Below, in pieces: positions 19,492-30,484 of a DNA stretch of 64,000 nt. The notes under the pieces were generated by a model. It saw nothing but the letters and a program-made list of their open reading frames with translations. It made no database searches and was not told the origin of the DNA. The position numbers and the translations under genes are program-made. The stretch is from contig OY288262.1 in the NCBI GenBank assembly GCA_958450325.1, positions 7,793,142 to 7,857,141 of the forward strand, given 5' to 3'. The stretch comes from Agrostemma githago. Its lineage: Eukaryota > Streptophyta > Magnoliopsida > Caryophyllales > Caryophyllaceae. Numbering within the stretch: the stretch's first letter is position 1; each line of letters begins with the position of its first letter.

Positions 19492-22400
19492 TAAATTAGG
19501 TTTTTGGAATGTGAGGGGTATGAACAATGTGAATAAACAGAAGGTAATAAAATGTTTTATGCATAATAATGATATTAGCCTTTTTGGTTTGTTAGAGACG
19601 AAAGTAAAGCCTAATAATATCAATAATGTGATGAATACTCTATGTAATGGCTGGAGTGTTACCACTAACAGCCATAAGCACAAAAGGGGTAGAGTGTGGA
19701 TGCTATGGAGGCCTAATCATTTTGATGTGTGGATAATGCACTCACAAGCACAATATATTCATGCCATGGTTACTGATATGGGAACGGGTGCTAGCTTTGC
19801 TATCACATTTGTTTATGCTCATAATGATGGTGAAGATAGAAAAGAACTGTGGAGTCAATTGAGGAATATTGCGTTGAGTATACATGGACCATGGGCTATT
19901 GCCGGAGACTTCAACACCATGATAAACCACGAGGAAAGACTGGGAGGACGATCTAAGCAGGAGGACATTGATGAGTTTTTCCACTGTCTTACTGATTGTG
20001 ACATGAGTTATATAAATGCAACGGGGGCGTTCTATACTTGGAACAACAAACAAGACCCAACTCATAGGGTTTATAGTAGGCTTGATAGATTCCTTATTAA
20101 TCCGGAATGGAGTACTTCATTTCCTGAGATTTATGCCCATTTTCATCCGGAGGGCCTGTTTGACCATACTCCTGTGTGGTTGAAAGGAAGGATTATATGA
20201 GCAAGAGGGGCAAAAGCTTCAAATTCTTCGACATGTGGACTCAGCATCCAGATTTTGGGAAAATTATTGCTGATAACTGGGGGATGAACATAGAAGGAAC
20301 GCCTATGTTCCAATTAACTAAGAAATTGAAGTTGTTAAAAGTTGAACTTAAGCACCTGAACATAGAAGCATTTTCTGATATAGAGTTGCGGACCTCTAAG
20401 GCTGCAAAGGATCTCAACTCTGTCTAGATTCGCCTGATGCAGGACTACATGAATGAGTCCTTAATTATTGAAGAGAGGAGACTATCAACTCAATTACGAG
20501 AGTTGATGGAAGCTCAACAGAAATTTCTGAGCCAAAAAGCGAAGGCATCTTGGATCAAAGATGGTGACGCCAATTCTGCTCACTTCCACAGAGCAATTAA
20601 GCATCGAAATCAGCAAAATAAGGTACTGCAGATCAGGGATGTAAATGAAAACCTACAGACAGACCATTTGGGCATCCACAATGCCTTTATCTCTTACTAT
20701 AATCAACTTCTTGGATGCAGCAATCCTACTGACAGGGTCCGACAAGAGATTATTTTGCAAGGGAAAGTATGTACTGCACAACACATTACTGCCCTGTAAG
20801 CAATTGTCACTGATAAGGAAATAAGGGATATCGTTTTCTCGATCCCAAATGAAAAAGCCCCAGGCCCCAATGGATATACTAGTGGGTTTTACAAAAAAAC
20901 TTGGAATGTTACAGGAGAAGGAGTTTGCGCTGCAGTAAAAGATTTCATCAGGTATGGCAAACTCCTAAAGCAAGTTAATGCAACGAATTTGACTTTGATA
21001 CCTAAATGTGACAGACCGGAGACTGTGAAACAATTTAGGCCAATAGCATGTTGCAACCTTATCTACAAAATCATCTCTAAAGTATTGTGTAATCGACTTG
21101 CTGTGGTCCTGCCGGATCTGGTAAGTTAAAATCAGGGAGCGTTTGTTCAGGGGAGGTCCATAATCAAAAATATACTGATATGCCAAGACATTATGCAACA
21201 TTACACAAGGAAGAATGCATCCCCTAGATGTCTATTCAAGATAGACCTACAAAAAGCCTATGATTCGGTTGAGTGGAGTTTTGTGGAAGACCTTTTGAGC
21301 ATGCTTCAATTCCCTAAACACTTTAGAGAGTTGATCATGACTTGTATCACAACTCCTCAATATACCTTGAGCCTTAATGGGAGTACTTTTGGCTACTTTC
21401 GGAGAAAAAGGGGCTTGAGACAAGGGGTTTTGTAAAGGGGAGCCACAATCCATCATGCTGCTCATTAGGGCCTTATCTTCTTTCTCCAAAGCTTCTAGTC
21501 TTACTCTAAACAACTCGAAGTCAGCCATTTATTTCAATGGAGTAAAACAAGAGACAAAAAAGGATATCATTAGCGCTACTGGATTTACTGAAGGTGAGAT
21601 TCCGTTTACTTATTTGGGTATCCCGGTGAAAATTAAGAAACTCAATAAGATGGAATGCTCATGTATTGCTGAAAAAATGGTATCGAGAATTAGAAGTTTG
21701 GGAGCCAGGAAATTATCGTATGCCGGAAGAATTGTTCTCATTAACTCAGTTCTCAACACTATTTATAATTATTGGGCTACCATTTTCTTGATTCTTAAGG
21801 GAGTTATAAACAGAATCGAGGCTGTTTGTAGGAACTTCCTTTGGGAAGGGTCGGCTGAATATTGACGAGTCCCCCTGGTCTCTTGGGACACGGTTACTAA
21901 ACCGAAACTTGAAGGTGGCCTTGGCATTAAAAGAGCAGGCACTTGGAACATCGCTGCAGTTGGGAAACTTCTAAACTGGCTGTATGATAATGATGAACGA
22001 CTATGGGTGAAGTGGATTCAATCGAACTATTTGAAAGGAAAAGACTGGCATTTATACAGCCCCTCTCCTGATGTCGCTTGGACATGGAAATCGATTTGCA
22101 GAACCAAGGAGATTCTGAAAGATGGGTACGAAGATGGGGTGTGGTTAGCTGATGTGAAGGGGTACTTAGTTGCAGGAGGGTACCGATGGCTTTCTGGAGA
22201 GCATCCCACGCAAGATTGGCACCAAATGACCTGGGATAAATGGAATACCCCAAAACACTCGGTCATAACTTGGTTAATGCTCAACAAAGGACTGAATACG
22301 AGAGACAAACTGAAGCGGATAGGTTGCTGTACTGAAGACAGCTGCTGCATTTGTAATACAGCACCCGAAACTGCCCACCATTTATTTACTGAATGTGAGT

Positions 22401-22684
22401 ATAGCAATCGGATAAAAAAGGAACTTGAGCACTGGGTGCAACACCCGTTCCCACTTGGTTATAAAACTCCAGATGGATCGGATGGAAGAATGCTTGCTAT
22501 GACTATGAATGCATATCATTATTGCATCTGGATGATGAGGAATAAGGCTCGTATCGACGATTACCTTCCTAGACCTGAGAGCATTGCTAGAGAAGTAAAA
22601 AAGAAGACCAAAATTCGGCTTCATGGCATTCTACAACATCAGCATATTAAAGAGGCTGAAACAGATAGAATAAAAAAAAATTAG
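19481..22684 (+). pseudogene. LINE-1 ORF2: endonuclease, reverse transcriptase (core deleted), zf-RVT
   Basis: The apurinic-type endonuclease (19481-20170) shows GFWNVRGM, LLETKVK, AGDFNTM, SRLDRFLIN and FDHTPV. RT follows with KAPGPNGYTSGFY, QFRPIACCNLIYKIISK and CLFKIDLQKAYDSVEW. At 21422-21440 the frame jumps from RGLRQG straight to FCKGEPQSIMLL. The region with the catalytic FADD motif is lost; LINE-2 has it. The zf-RVT domain (CCICNTAPETAHHLFTEC) is at about 22345-22400. Stops or frameshifts lie at about 20195, 20425, 20798, 21126, 21433 and 21863. Non-functional. Confidence 0.88.
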
Positions 22685-22789
22685 CCAAGGATTAACTCCG
22701 TGTTTATTCTGGCTTGTACATGATTGTAACTTTTTTTTTTGGTAAAAGGTAAGTATGTATTAATAAGTGTAAAATTTACAGGAATATGA

Positions 22790-25700
22790 CTACATCAAAT
22801 TATGTAGCCATCGAGCATCTTTGACACAAACTGGGTATTTAATCTTACACATAATTCGACTTTTAACATCCAATTTAATCAACTTAACGGTATGCTGCGG
22901 TTGTTTGACCGCTCCTTCCAATCGACATACATTCCGTTGCCTCCAAATAGGGTAAATTGTCGCATTAATCACAGCCCGGAGTAAATTGCATTGTAGTTTG
23001 GACCCTCTCATTTTAATCGCCCACTCTAAACTCCGAACATGCGGAATTCGCTTCTTTAGCCACTCACTTAACATACCAATAACTCGCGAGCTCCAACAAC
23101 ATCCAAAGAAAAGATGATCCACTGTCTCAGCCTGCAAGTCACAAAAATAACAAAGGTCTGTGTCTGCCACCCCAAACCTCAAAAGTTTCGATCTCGTGTT
23201 TAGAGCCTTCCAAAACACAAGCCAAGAAATAAAGCTGTGTTTCAGGAGACACCATCCACTCCACACGATCCGACTCCACGGTACCTTTGGGACATGAGAC
23301 CGGAGCATCTCATAAGCCCGTGATATAGAATAATGAGTACAAGAGCCATGCCATAGACCGTTCACGAACATATCTTTGATTTTCTCTTTTGTATGACAGA
23401 TCTTCCTCCATGCCCACGTGACATCAGCATGAGGCTGATAATCATGCCAAGCTGTGCCTCTCAAATATATGCTATTGACCCACCGACCCCATAAACGATC
23501 AGGTTGATCAAACACCCAAGAAGCCAATTTCGCAACAGCTGCCTCATTCCAAGTCGACAGGTCACGAAGGCCTAATCCACCATCCTCTTTCGTGAAGCAA
23601 ACTTTCTCCCAGCTCACCAGCGCTCGTTTGGTGCCCTCCACCCCACCTTCCCAAAGAAAATTACGACAAAGGGACCCAATCCGAGCCATAACATATTTAG
23701 GAATAATAAAAACCATGGCCCAGTAATTGTGCAATTGGGATAGCACAGCCTGAACCAAATTCAGTCTTCCCGCGTAAGAGAGTTTTCAGGCTCCAACACT
23801 AGATATTCTCGACACAATACGGGCTAGCAACTTTTCACAATCATTCTTTCCAAGACGAGTGCTCTGAATCGGCAAACCAAGATATCTAAAAGGCAATGAG
23901 CCTCCTTCCTATCCTCATCAACTCCAGCAAAATAAACATGAGATTTACCCAAACTAATACTCAAACCCGACGTTCTACTTAAAGTAGCAAAGGCCTTCCA
24001 TAATAATTCCATAGACTCCGTCTCTCCTTTGCAAAACAGGAGAAGATCATCCGCAAACAGCAAATGACTAAGTTTCAGCCCTCCACATTTCGGGTGATAT
24101 TTAAAGTTCCTCTCAATCATTCCAAAAGACATAATTCGAGATAAATACTCCATACAAATCGTAAATAGTAACGGAGACATAGGATCACCTTGCATCAGTC
24201 CTCTTTTCCCCGAAAGAAACCAAAATTATCCCCATTTACAGAGATAGAATAGGAGACCAACAAGACACTCCATAATCAGACCCCGAAAATGCTTCGGAAA
24301 ATCTAATGCACGGAGCATTTGGTCCACAAAATTCCACTCTACGCTAACATACGCTTTATGGATATCGACTTTAAATAAACATCTAGGTGAGATACGACCC
24401 CTTTTATACATCCGGACAAGGTCCTGACAAATCAGCACATTCTCGACAATACTCCTTCCCTCAATAAACCCGCCCTAAGTAGGCAAGATTATTTGAGGCA
24501 GAACCCGGCCTAATCTTGCACAAATAATTTTAGCAATACATTTGTACAAAACATTACAACAAGCAATCGGCCTAAATTCTCTCACAGATTGGGGCTTATT
24601 TACCTTAGGAATCAGAGTAATAATAGCACAGTTCAACTGTTTCAGAAGCTTACCTGAGACAAAGAAATCTTGTATAGCTTCCACTATGTCATTCCCAACA
24701 ATATCCCACGAATCGATAAAGAATTGACTCGAGAATCCATCCGGACCAGGAGCCTTATCACGTGGAATACTGAACATCGCCCTTTTAATCTCGTCAGCTG
24801 AGACCGTCGCCTCAAGCACAGCCTTATGCGTCTCAGTGCACACATTACCTCGTCGAACCAATTCAAAATTAACTTCCTCAGTTGCGTGTGTTTCTCCCAA
24901 GAGGGACAAATACTAACGCGTAAAGGCATCCTCTATCGCGCTCTTAGTGTCACACACACGCCCCTTAGCATCGTCGATCTTAGCCACTGCGTTGTGAACC
25001 CTCCTAGCTCTCAAAATCCCATGAAAATAAGCGGAATTGACGTCACCACTCTTAACCCATTTCAGTTTCGCTTTCTGACTCCAGAAATCGGACCTAGCAG
25101 CCTGAAACCTACGCACGGTCTCGTTCAGTTCAACCTCTTCACACAACAAGGCATGCGTCATGTCAGTCCGCACCTGAACTTGCAGCTGCTCCAAGCGCAA
25201 CTCAGCCTGGGCACACCGGTTTTCGATGTCTGAGAAACAAGTCGCATTCAACTCCTTCAAAGGCCTCTTCATGTTCCTGAGATTCTTCGCAATCTGGAAC
25301 TTCTTTGTCTCACTAACAGGCTCACGCCAAATAGTAGTAACGCAGCTCACGAATTCTGGGGCTTGAATCCACATATTCATATATTTAAAACATCGATTCT
25401 TCCTCCCCGACGACATCTCTAATTGGACCACGCAAGGACAATGGTCGAAGGTTCCCTCAGGCAAGAAATTAGCATACCCATTCGGAAAAAGAGCTGCAAA
25501 TTCATCATTAATCAAGCATCGGTCAATCCGACTAAAAACTCTAGTCTCAGCTACCTTGTGCTTATTATTCCAAGTGAACCAAGACCCACTCGACTTGAAG
25601 TCACTCACATCACAGTTTGCAAGACAGTCTCGAAAACGAGTCATCGCTTCATCCGATGACGGACCCCCAAGGCGCTCTCTCGCATCAATAACACAATTGA

Positions 25701-26121
25701 AATCACCCATAATCGCCCACGGCTCCCTAGAGGCATAGGATTCGAGCCTTCTCCAAAGTTCCACTCTGTCACGGGTAGAGTTAAATGCATACATAAAAGT
25801 GAGCAAATAACGTTTCCCCGAATTCAAAGCTACTTCGACATGAATACTCTGATTGCTATACTCCAATATCGTCAAGTTGTCCTTATCATGTTTCCATAAT
25901 AGCCAAACCCGACCCCCACTATAACAATGACTATTAGTCGTAATGCTCCATTCATAGAAAATGTTCTGATGAACTTTTGCATACGCTTTATTCCTTATTT
26001 TTGTTTCAAGCAAACCAAAAACATCTACTTGTTGTTTTCTAACAAACTCACTAATAGTGCGCTGCTTATTTATATTGCACATGCCGCGCACGTTCCAAAA
26101 TCCTATATTATGAACTACCAT
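22790..26121 (-). pseudogene. LINE-2 ORF2: endonuclease, reverse transcriptase, zf-RVT
   Basis: Starts at the ATG at 26121, which overlaps the ORF1 stop; the frame is open upstream to 26151. The endonuclease has GFWNVRGM, LLETKI, MGDFNCV, RIDRCLIN and FDHCP. RT has KAPGPDGFSSQF, EFRPIACCN, MQGDPMSPLLF and the catalytic FADDLLLF (near 24040-24060). The zf-RVT domain (CYFCDLQAETVDHLFFGC) is near 23090-23170. Breaks: stop at about 24912, stop near 24475, frameshift near 24210, frameshift around 23830-23780. The catalytic motifs are kept, so decay is milder than in LINE-1. Confidence 0.9.
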
Positions 26122-27279
26122 GGATAACCAACTCCAAACCAACCCCGTCATTTCTCACATCTTTCTCTTTGCTCGGGGAGCCAATGATCGGATTGTTTCT
26201 CGGCCCCTTATGCCCAGGCCTAGATGCCCTATGAGGATTAGTCCTCACAATGCCAGCGTTCGGTTGGGGTGCAACAATAGCCTTAACACCCGAGGTTAGC
26301 CTCGGTGCAGGCTGCCTCAACGCCACCCCCTCCCCTCAGGTTTCTTCTGCATAGCTTCTTGTCGTGCCTTACGCAATTCATCCGTACCCATTGCACTTAG
26401 TACAACAAGTCGGCTTCCACTCATGCTTGACGAATATCTCGACCTCATTTTCCTTCTCGTCCAAAAATTTAACTGAATTCTTAAATTTTTGTCCCACCTT
26501 AACCAAGACCAAGACTCTAGCATACCCTAGCCTAGTACGTTATTCTTCCATAGCCAAGTCCGACTTGACATACGGCCCTACAAGGGAAGCAATTCGGGGC
26601 AAACAGCGGCCCCAAAATTTCAAAGGTAAATCATGAAACTGAATCCACACAGGCACTTCTTTACATCTTCTTTATCCATTTTAGCATCAGGAGTCCATTC
26701 TTTCACAAATATAGGCTTATTATCAAACATGTAAAGACCATGATTAAGAACTTTTACCTTATCGGCCTTGTCCTTGAACCGGACTATGAATATACCATTA
26801 GGAAGAAAAGAAATCTTGTCAATTCCGTGTTCCTTCCATATACACTTCACAAACCCTTCAACCACTTCCCAAGGCGGGTTCGCACCCATTATGAAGCAGT
26901 ATACAGCAGAGCTCCAATATTCGATTTCATCATCCATGTCATCCTCAGAGAATCGCAATAGTTCAGCGTCTTCTTCCATGTCAACTATCTTTTTCCCCTC
27001 CCTCTGTTTCCAACCACTCCCATCCATCTTCACATCATTGTCAGTCTCCGGAACGTATTCAGAAGTTTGGTCGTCCTCCGGGTCAGACACGTAATTCAGT
27101 CCCGTTATTTCTTTCACCTTCGAATTCGTCGAGGCCGACGAACTCTCATCAGCCTGATTCCGGGTTCCATCCAGATTGGAATTCTTCACCACCTTACGTA
27201 ACAATTCCTCCTTCGCTTTTCTAGTAACTGGTTTCATTGCTTTTGGTCCTTTCGGAACAACCCTCGTCTTCTGTTTCAT
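26108..27279 (-). pseudogene. LINE-2 ORF1 (DUF4283 and zinc-knuckle RNA-binding protein), broken
   Basis: The first 219 codons (27279-26620) hold a basic then acidic N-terminus and the DUF4283 fold (CFIMGANPPWEVVEGFVKCIW, FIVRFKDKADKVKVLNHG). A frameshift near 26655 and stops near 26540 and 26385 interrupt the part with HEWKPTCCTKCNGYG, where the knuckle's histidine end is lost. The C-terminus is open from 26326 to the stop at 26108. The product would bind LINE RNA. Confidence 0.8.
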
Positions 27280-27424
27280 TGGAATGACGAAGGAAAATGG
27301 CGGCAGACAGCCTTGTCGCTGACAGGGTCGTCTGCGCCGCAGCAGTCAGCCGGAAATCGTAACGGTCAGCCGGAAATCTCCAGAGCAAACAAAAGGGTTT
27401 TTTCGATTTTCATGATTGTAACTT

Positions 27425-27480
27425 GTTATACCTCTTTTTTGATATTATATAATACTCCTCACATTTCCACCAAAAAAAAA
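27425..27480 (+). other. LINE-1 3' UTR end and poly(A)
   Basis: Continues the LINE-1 3' UTR after the LINE-2 insertion and ends in A9 (27472-27480). The downstream bases do not visibly repeat near 5138, so LINE-1's target duplication is not identified. Confidence 0.65.
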
Positions 27481-27546
27481 TCTATGTCATCAAGTTTTAC
27501 TGTACCCAATTACGCATGTTTGTATAATTCTTAGATCTTGTGATTT

Positions 27547-30403
27547 GAAGTGCTCTTATGAGTCCTTTACTCTTTGTGAGTCCCTAAGTCCTCATCCCAT
27601 CCATTGGATGAGATGAGAATGGATGGACGTTCCTAAAATAACTCACAAGAATTTAGGAAACAATAACTTCCTATCATTCACGTTCATTATCACGTTCAAT
27701 TTTCATTCCACGTTCATTCACACCTAAAAAAAAACTCTGATTCATTCACGCTCATTCATCGATTTTGAACTCGAAATTCTACTACAATGGATTCAATGAC
27801 CGCATCATCGTCTTCAACGGTTGATAAGCAACTAATCGAGTATAACAATGGTGAGTTTTAGTGTTTCATTCACGTTTTTATTCGTTTTTTTTTTCATGGA
27901 TTTCAATAGTCATATTGCTTTCAATTTGCGTTTTCATATCAATGTTTTATCCCGTCGAATTGCATTTTTTTTACGTCGATCTTCATGTTTATAGTTCTTT
28001 CATTGTCATTTTGTATCACAGTTTCGTATCAATTTGCGTTTTTTTGATGTCATTGCGTTTTGATATCACAGTTTCGTATCAATGGTATTTTGATATCACG
28101 ATCTCTATAGATTACAGGTCTTTATGCTTTTTATTAAGATTTTCCCTGATATCCATTGATTCTATTTTTTTGATTTCAGTTAACGTAGATTCGTCGTTGA
28201 AGTAACATGCCTTCTGAGTTAAAGTAACACTTAATTGCAATTACAGTAACACAAATGAACGTTCAGGAAAAGGGTTTTTATGATATGCTAGAGTAACGTA
28301 TTGTACACGTTAGGGTAACACCACTTATGAATTACAGTAACACATTATTTGCATTGATGTAACGCTGTTTGATTTTGTGCAGGTAGTTGCGCCAGAGATG
28401 CGAACGCACAAGACAACACTGGAAAAGGTGGAGTTTAATTCGTTTGATTAATTATGGATTAATATTATGGTTCATTGATATTATTGTTTCACCGATATTA
28501 TTGTTTTGCTTTATGTTGAAGCATACATGGCATTGAAGTAACACAAGTAATGAATTACAGTAATACCTAATTTTAATTAGAGTAACACAAAAATGTAACA
28601 CTAAAAAAAGGTTTTTGGCGCTGACGTTGGAGTAGCATCTTTTTAGAGTTAAAGTAACGCAACTTAGGAGTTACAGTAACACTTATGCCCATGGGCCTGA
28701 CTTTTCTTAATTTTTGGCAGGAAGCATTGGTAAAGAGCCGAATGCACAGGAATGGTGCAGAGATGTGGGTGTGGTTTTCACTCCGTACTGAAGAAGACAC
28801 AGAGGAAGACGAGGATGAACAAGTGTTTTGATAATACTCGTGTTCTTTGACATTACAAGAATTTTTTCTTTTTTCCTGGTTTACACGAAAAACTAATGTT
28901 GTACACATTTTTGCAATTAACACTATATTTATTTAATAAATGTGTTTTTGGTTAGAGTAACATCTCATGTGCGTTGAAGTAACACTATTAATTTGTTATA
29001 GTAACAGAAAAAATGCATTGTAGTAACTGAGGACAGCAGTGTTGTTCATTCATTGAAAGAGTACCAATATTGGTGATTGCAATATCATTGTACTAACGGC
29101 ATTAATCACTTAAAGTAACATAATTTGTTCATTAAAGTAACACACACAGTGCTTCGGTGTAACACACAGATTGTGAGACCAAAGAAAATTGTGTTAATTT
29201 CAATAATCCCCATAGTAACACCAACAGTGAATTAGAGTAACAGGTGCAGCTGGTCATTGTAACAGAGTTTCACAGCTTCAATGTATTGGTGATAGTCAAA
29301 ATACCAATATAAATAGACATGTAACTAAAGAATAGAGACCATTATATCGTAGTTACAAAAGAGATGACATGATTCAGTAAACACGCTATTTTTTTCGGCC
29401 CTTTGTTGGCTTGCTCTTGGGACCGTCGATGATTTTTTGTCTAGTGTTCTCATATTGGCTACGTTTTCCAACAATTGCGATCGCACAGTGTTCCTGCCTG
29501 CCAATAGAAGTGTGGAGTAACATAAGAAGCAGATTAGAGTAACAAATGTACACAATTGAGGGTTTACAAGGATTCAAAGTATCACAAAGATGAGAGTTAA
29601 AGTAACACCTCTTATGCATTACAGTAACACATGGTTGTCTTTGAAATAACACCGTACATCAAACACAGTAACGAAGCACCCCTTACAGTAACACATCAAG
29701 TTTATTACAGTAACAACGTATGTGCATTAAAGTAACATTCGATATATGTTCGTCTGTAGTTGAATTCAATTACACGAAACAGATGAAAACCCAGATAGCA
29801 AAACAGTCTTCAGTGAAAAAAATTAATTATATGGCACAGACGCAGCAAAATTAATGAATCAATAATTAGCGAAAGAGGTAATGAAATATAACACAGATGT
29901 AAACAAAACCTTGCTCGAGTTGAGGACAGCGATTGAACTGAGTTGAGCGACAGAGTTCAGTTGAGCGAGTGCTCGAGAATCCTAGAGTTGAGCGAGCGAT
30001 TGAGTTGAGTTGAAGGATTGAGTTCGAGTTGAAGGATTGAGTGCTCGGGTATGCCTGAGTTGAGCGCAAAAGTTGAAGTTGAATTTGAAGTTGAGCGATT
30101 GAGTTTGAGTTGAGCGTTTGAGTGTAAGGCTATGCTTGAGTTGAGCGAAAAAATTGAGCGAGATGAGAGAAGAGATGAAGATGAAGGGTTTTCTTAAGCG
30201 GGCGTTTGAATGCAAAAAAAATAAATGAGATGAGAGAGAAGATTGCAGTAGGCGCTAATCTAGGGAGGAAGAGGATTTTTTTATTTTTTTCCAAAATTTG
30301 GTAGTTGCTACCTTAATTAGCATATGTAATCTCAACCATTCATCTTGTTTAGATCAATGGCTAAGAATAGGACTCAAAAAAGAAAAAGGGACTCACTTGA
30401 TCT

Positions 30404-30407
<4 letters not shown>
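27547..30407 (+). mobile_element. Inverted-repeat element copy A with AGTAACA array
   Basis: The left end (GAAGTGCTCTTATGAGTCC) and right end (GTGAAGATCAAGTGAGTCC read inwards) match the ends of copy B (52379-54468), which lies in the opposite orientation. Inside is an irregular array of about 28 copies of (A/G)TTA(A/C)AGTAACA (28200-29760), three small exons and a TTGAGTTGAGCGA-rich stretch (29910-30160). The right end abuts a (TA)n run. The terminal structure suggests a MULE- or MITE-like DNA transposon; superfamily is unproven. Confidence 0.6.
27787..28791 (+). pseudogene. Three-exon mini-gene in copy A
   Basis: Exons 27787-27850, 28383-28427 and 28721-28791 join in frame to 59 codons and a stop. 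The sites are ATG|GTGAGT, TGTGCAG|, AAAAG|GTGGAG and TTTGGCAG|. Exon 1 (MDSMTASSSSTVDKQL...) has an equally long counterpart in copy B (54141-54078). It looks like the 5' end of a larger gene, possibly a transposase, cut short. The function is not recognised. Splicing is inferred only from sequence. Confidence 0.35.

Positions 30408-30477
<70 letters not shown>
30408..30477. repeat. (TA)n microsatellite
   Basis: About 35 uninterrupted TA units directly at the right end of copy A. The overlapping Tyr-Ile ORFs are artefacts of the repeat. Confidence 0.95.

Positions 30478-30484
<7 letters not shown>

Larger units (their letters stand above)
22731..27410 (-). mobile_element. LINE-2: nearly full-length L1-type LINE with target duplication
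   Basis: On the minus strand it runs from a 5' UTR (27410-27280) through ORF1 and ORF2 to a poly(A) tail seen as T10 at 22731-22740. CATGATTGTAACT occurs on both sides (22719-22731 and 27411-27423), a 13-14 bp target duplication. Removing LINE-2 joins the LINE-1 3' UTR, so it landed in LINE-1. Confidence 0.92.
5138..27480 (+). mobile_element. LINE-1: 5'-truncated L1-type LINE split by Gypsy-1 and LINE-2
   Basis: One LINE is spread over four plus-strand segments. ORF1 zinc knuckle lies at 5138-5698. The ORF1 C-terminus and all of ORF2 lie at about 19240-22684. The first part of the 3' UTR is 22685-22731. The rest of the 3' UTR with a poly(A) tail is 27425-27480 (A9 at 27472-27480). Gypsy-1 separates the first two segments; LINE-2 separates the last two. 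The DUF4283 half of ORF1 is missing, so the copy was 5'-truncated near 5138. No target duplication could be matched. It is the oldest of the three nested elements. Confidence 0.85.

Noticed and set aside
22731..22740. T-run as a transcription terminator for LINE-1
   Set aside because: It is the poly(A) tail of minus-strand LINE-2, shown by the target duplication at both ends.
27861..28205. 114-codon Phe/Ser/Ile-rich ORF in copy A
   Set aside because: It lies in the predicted first intron; T-rich composition explains the residues.
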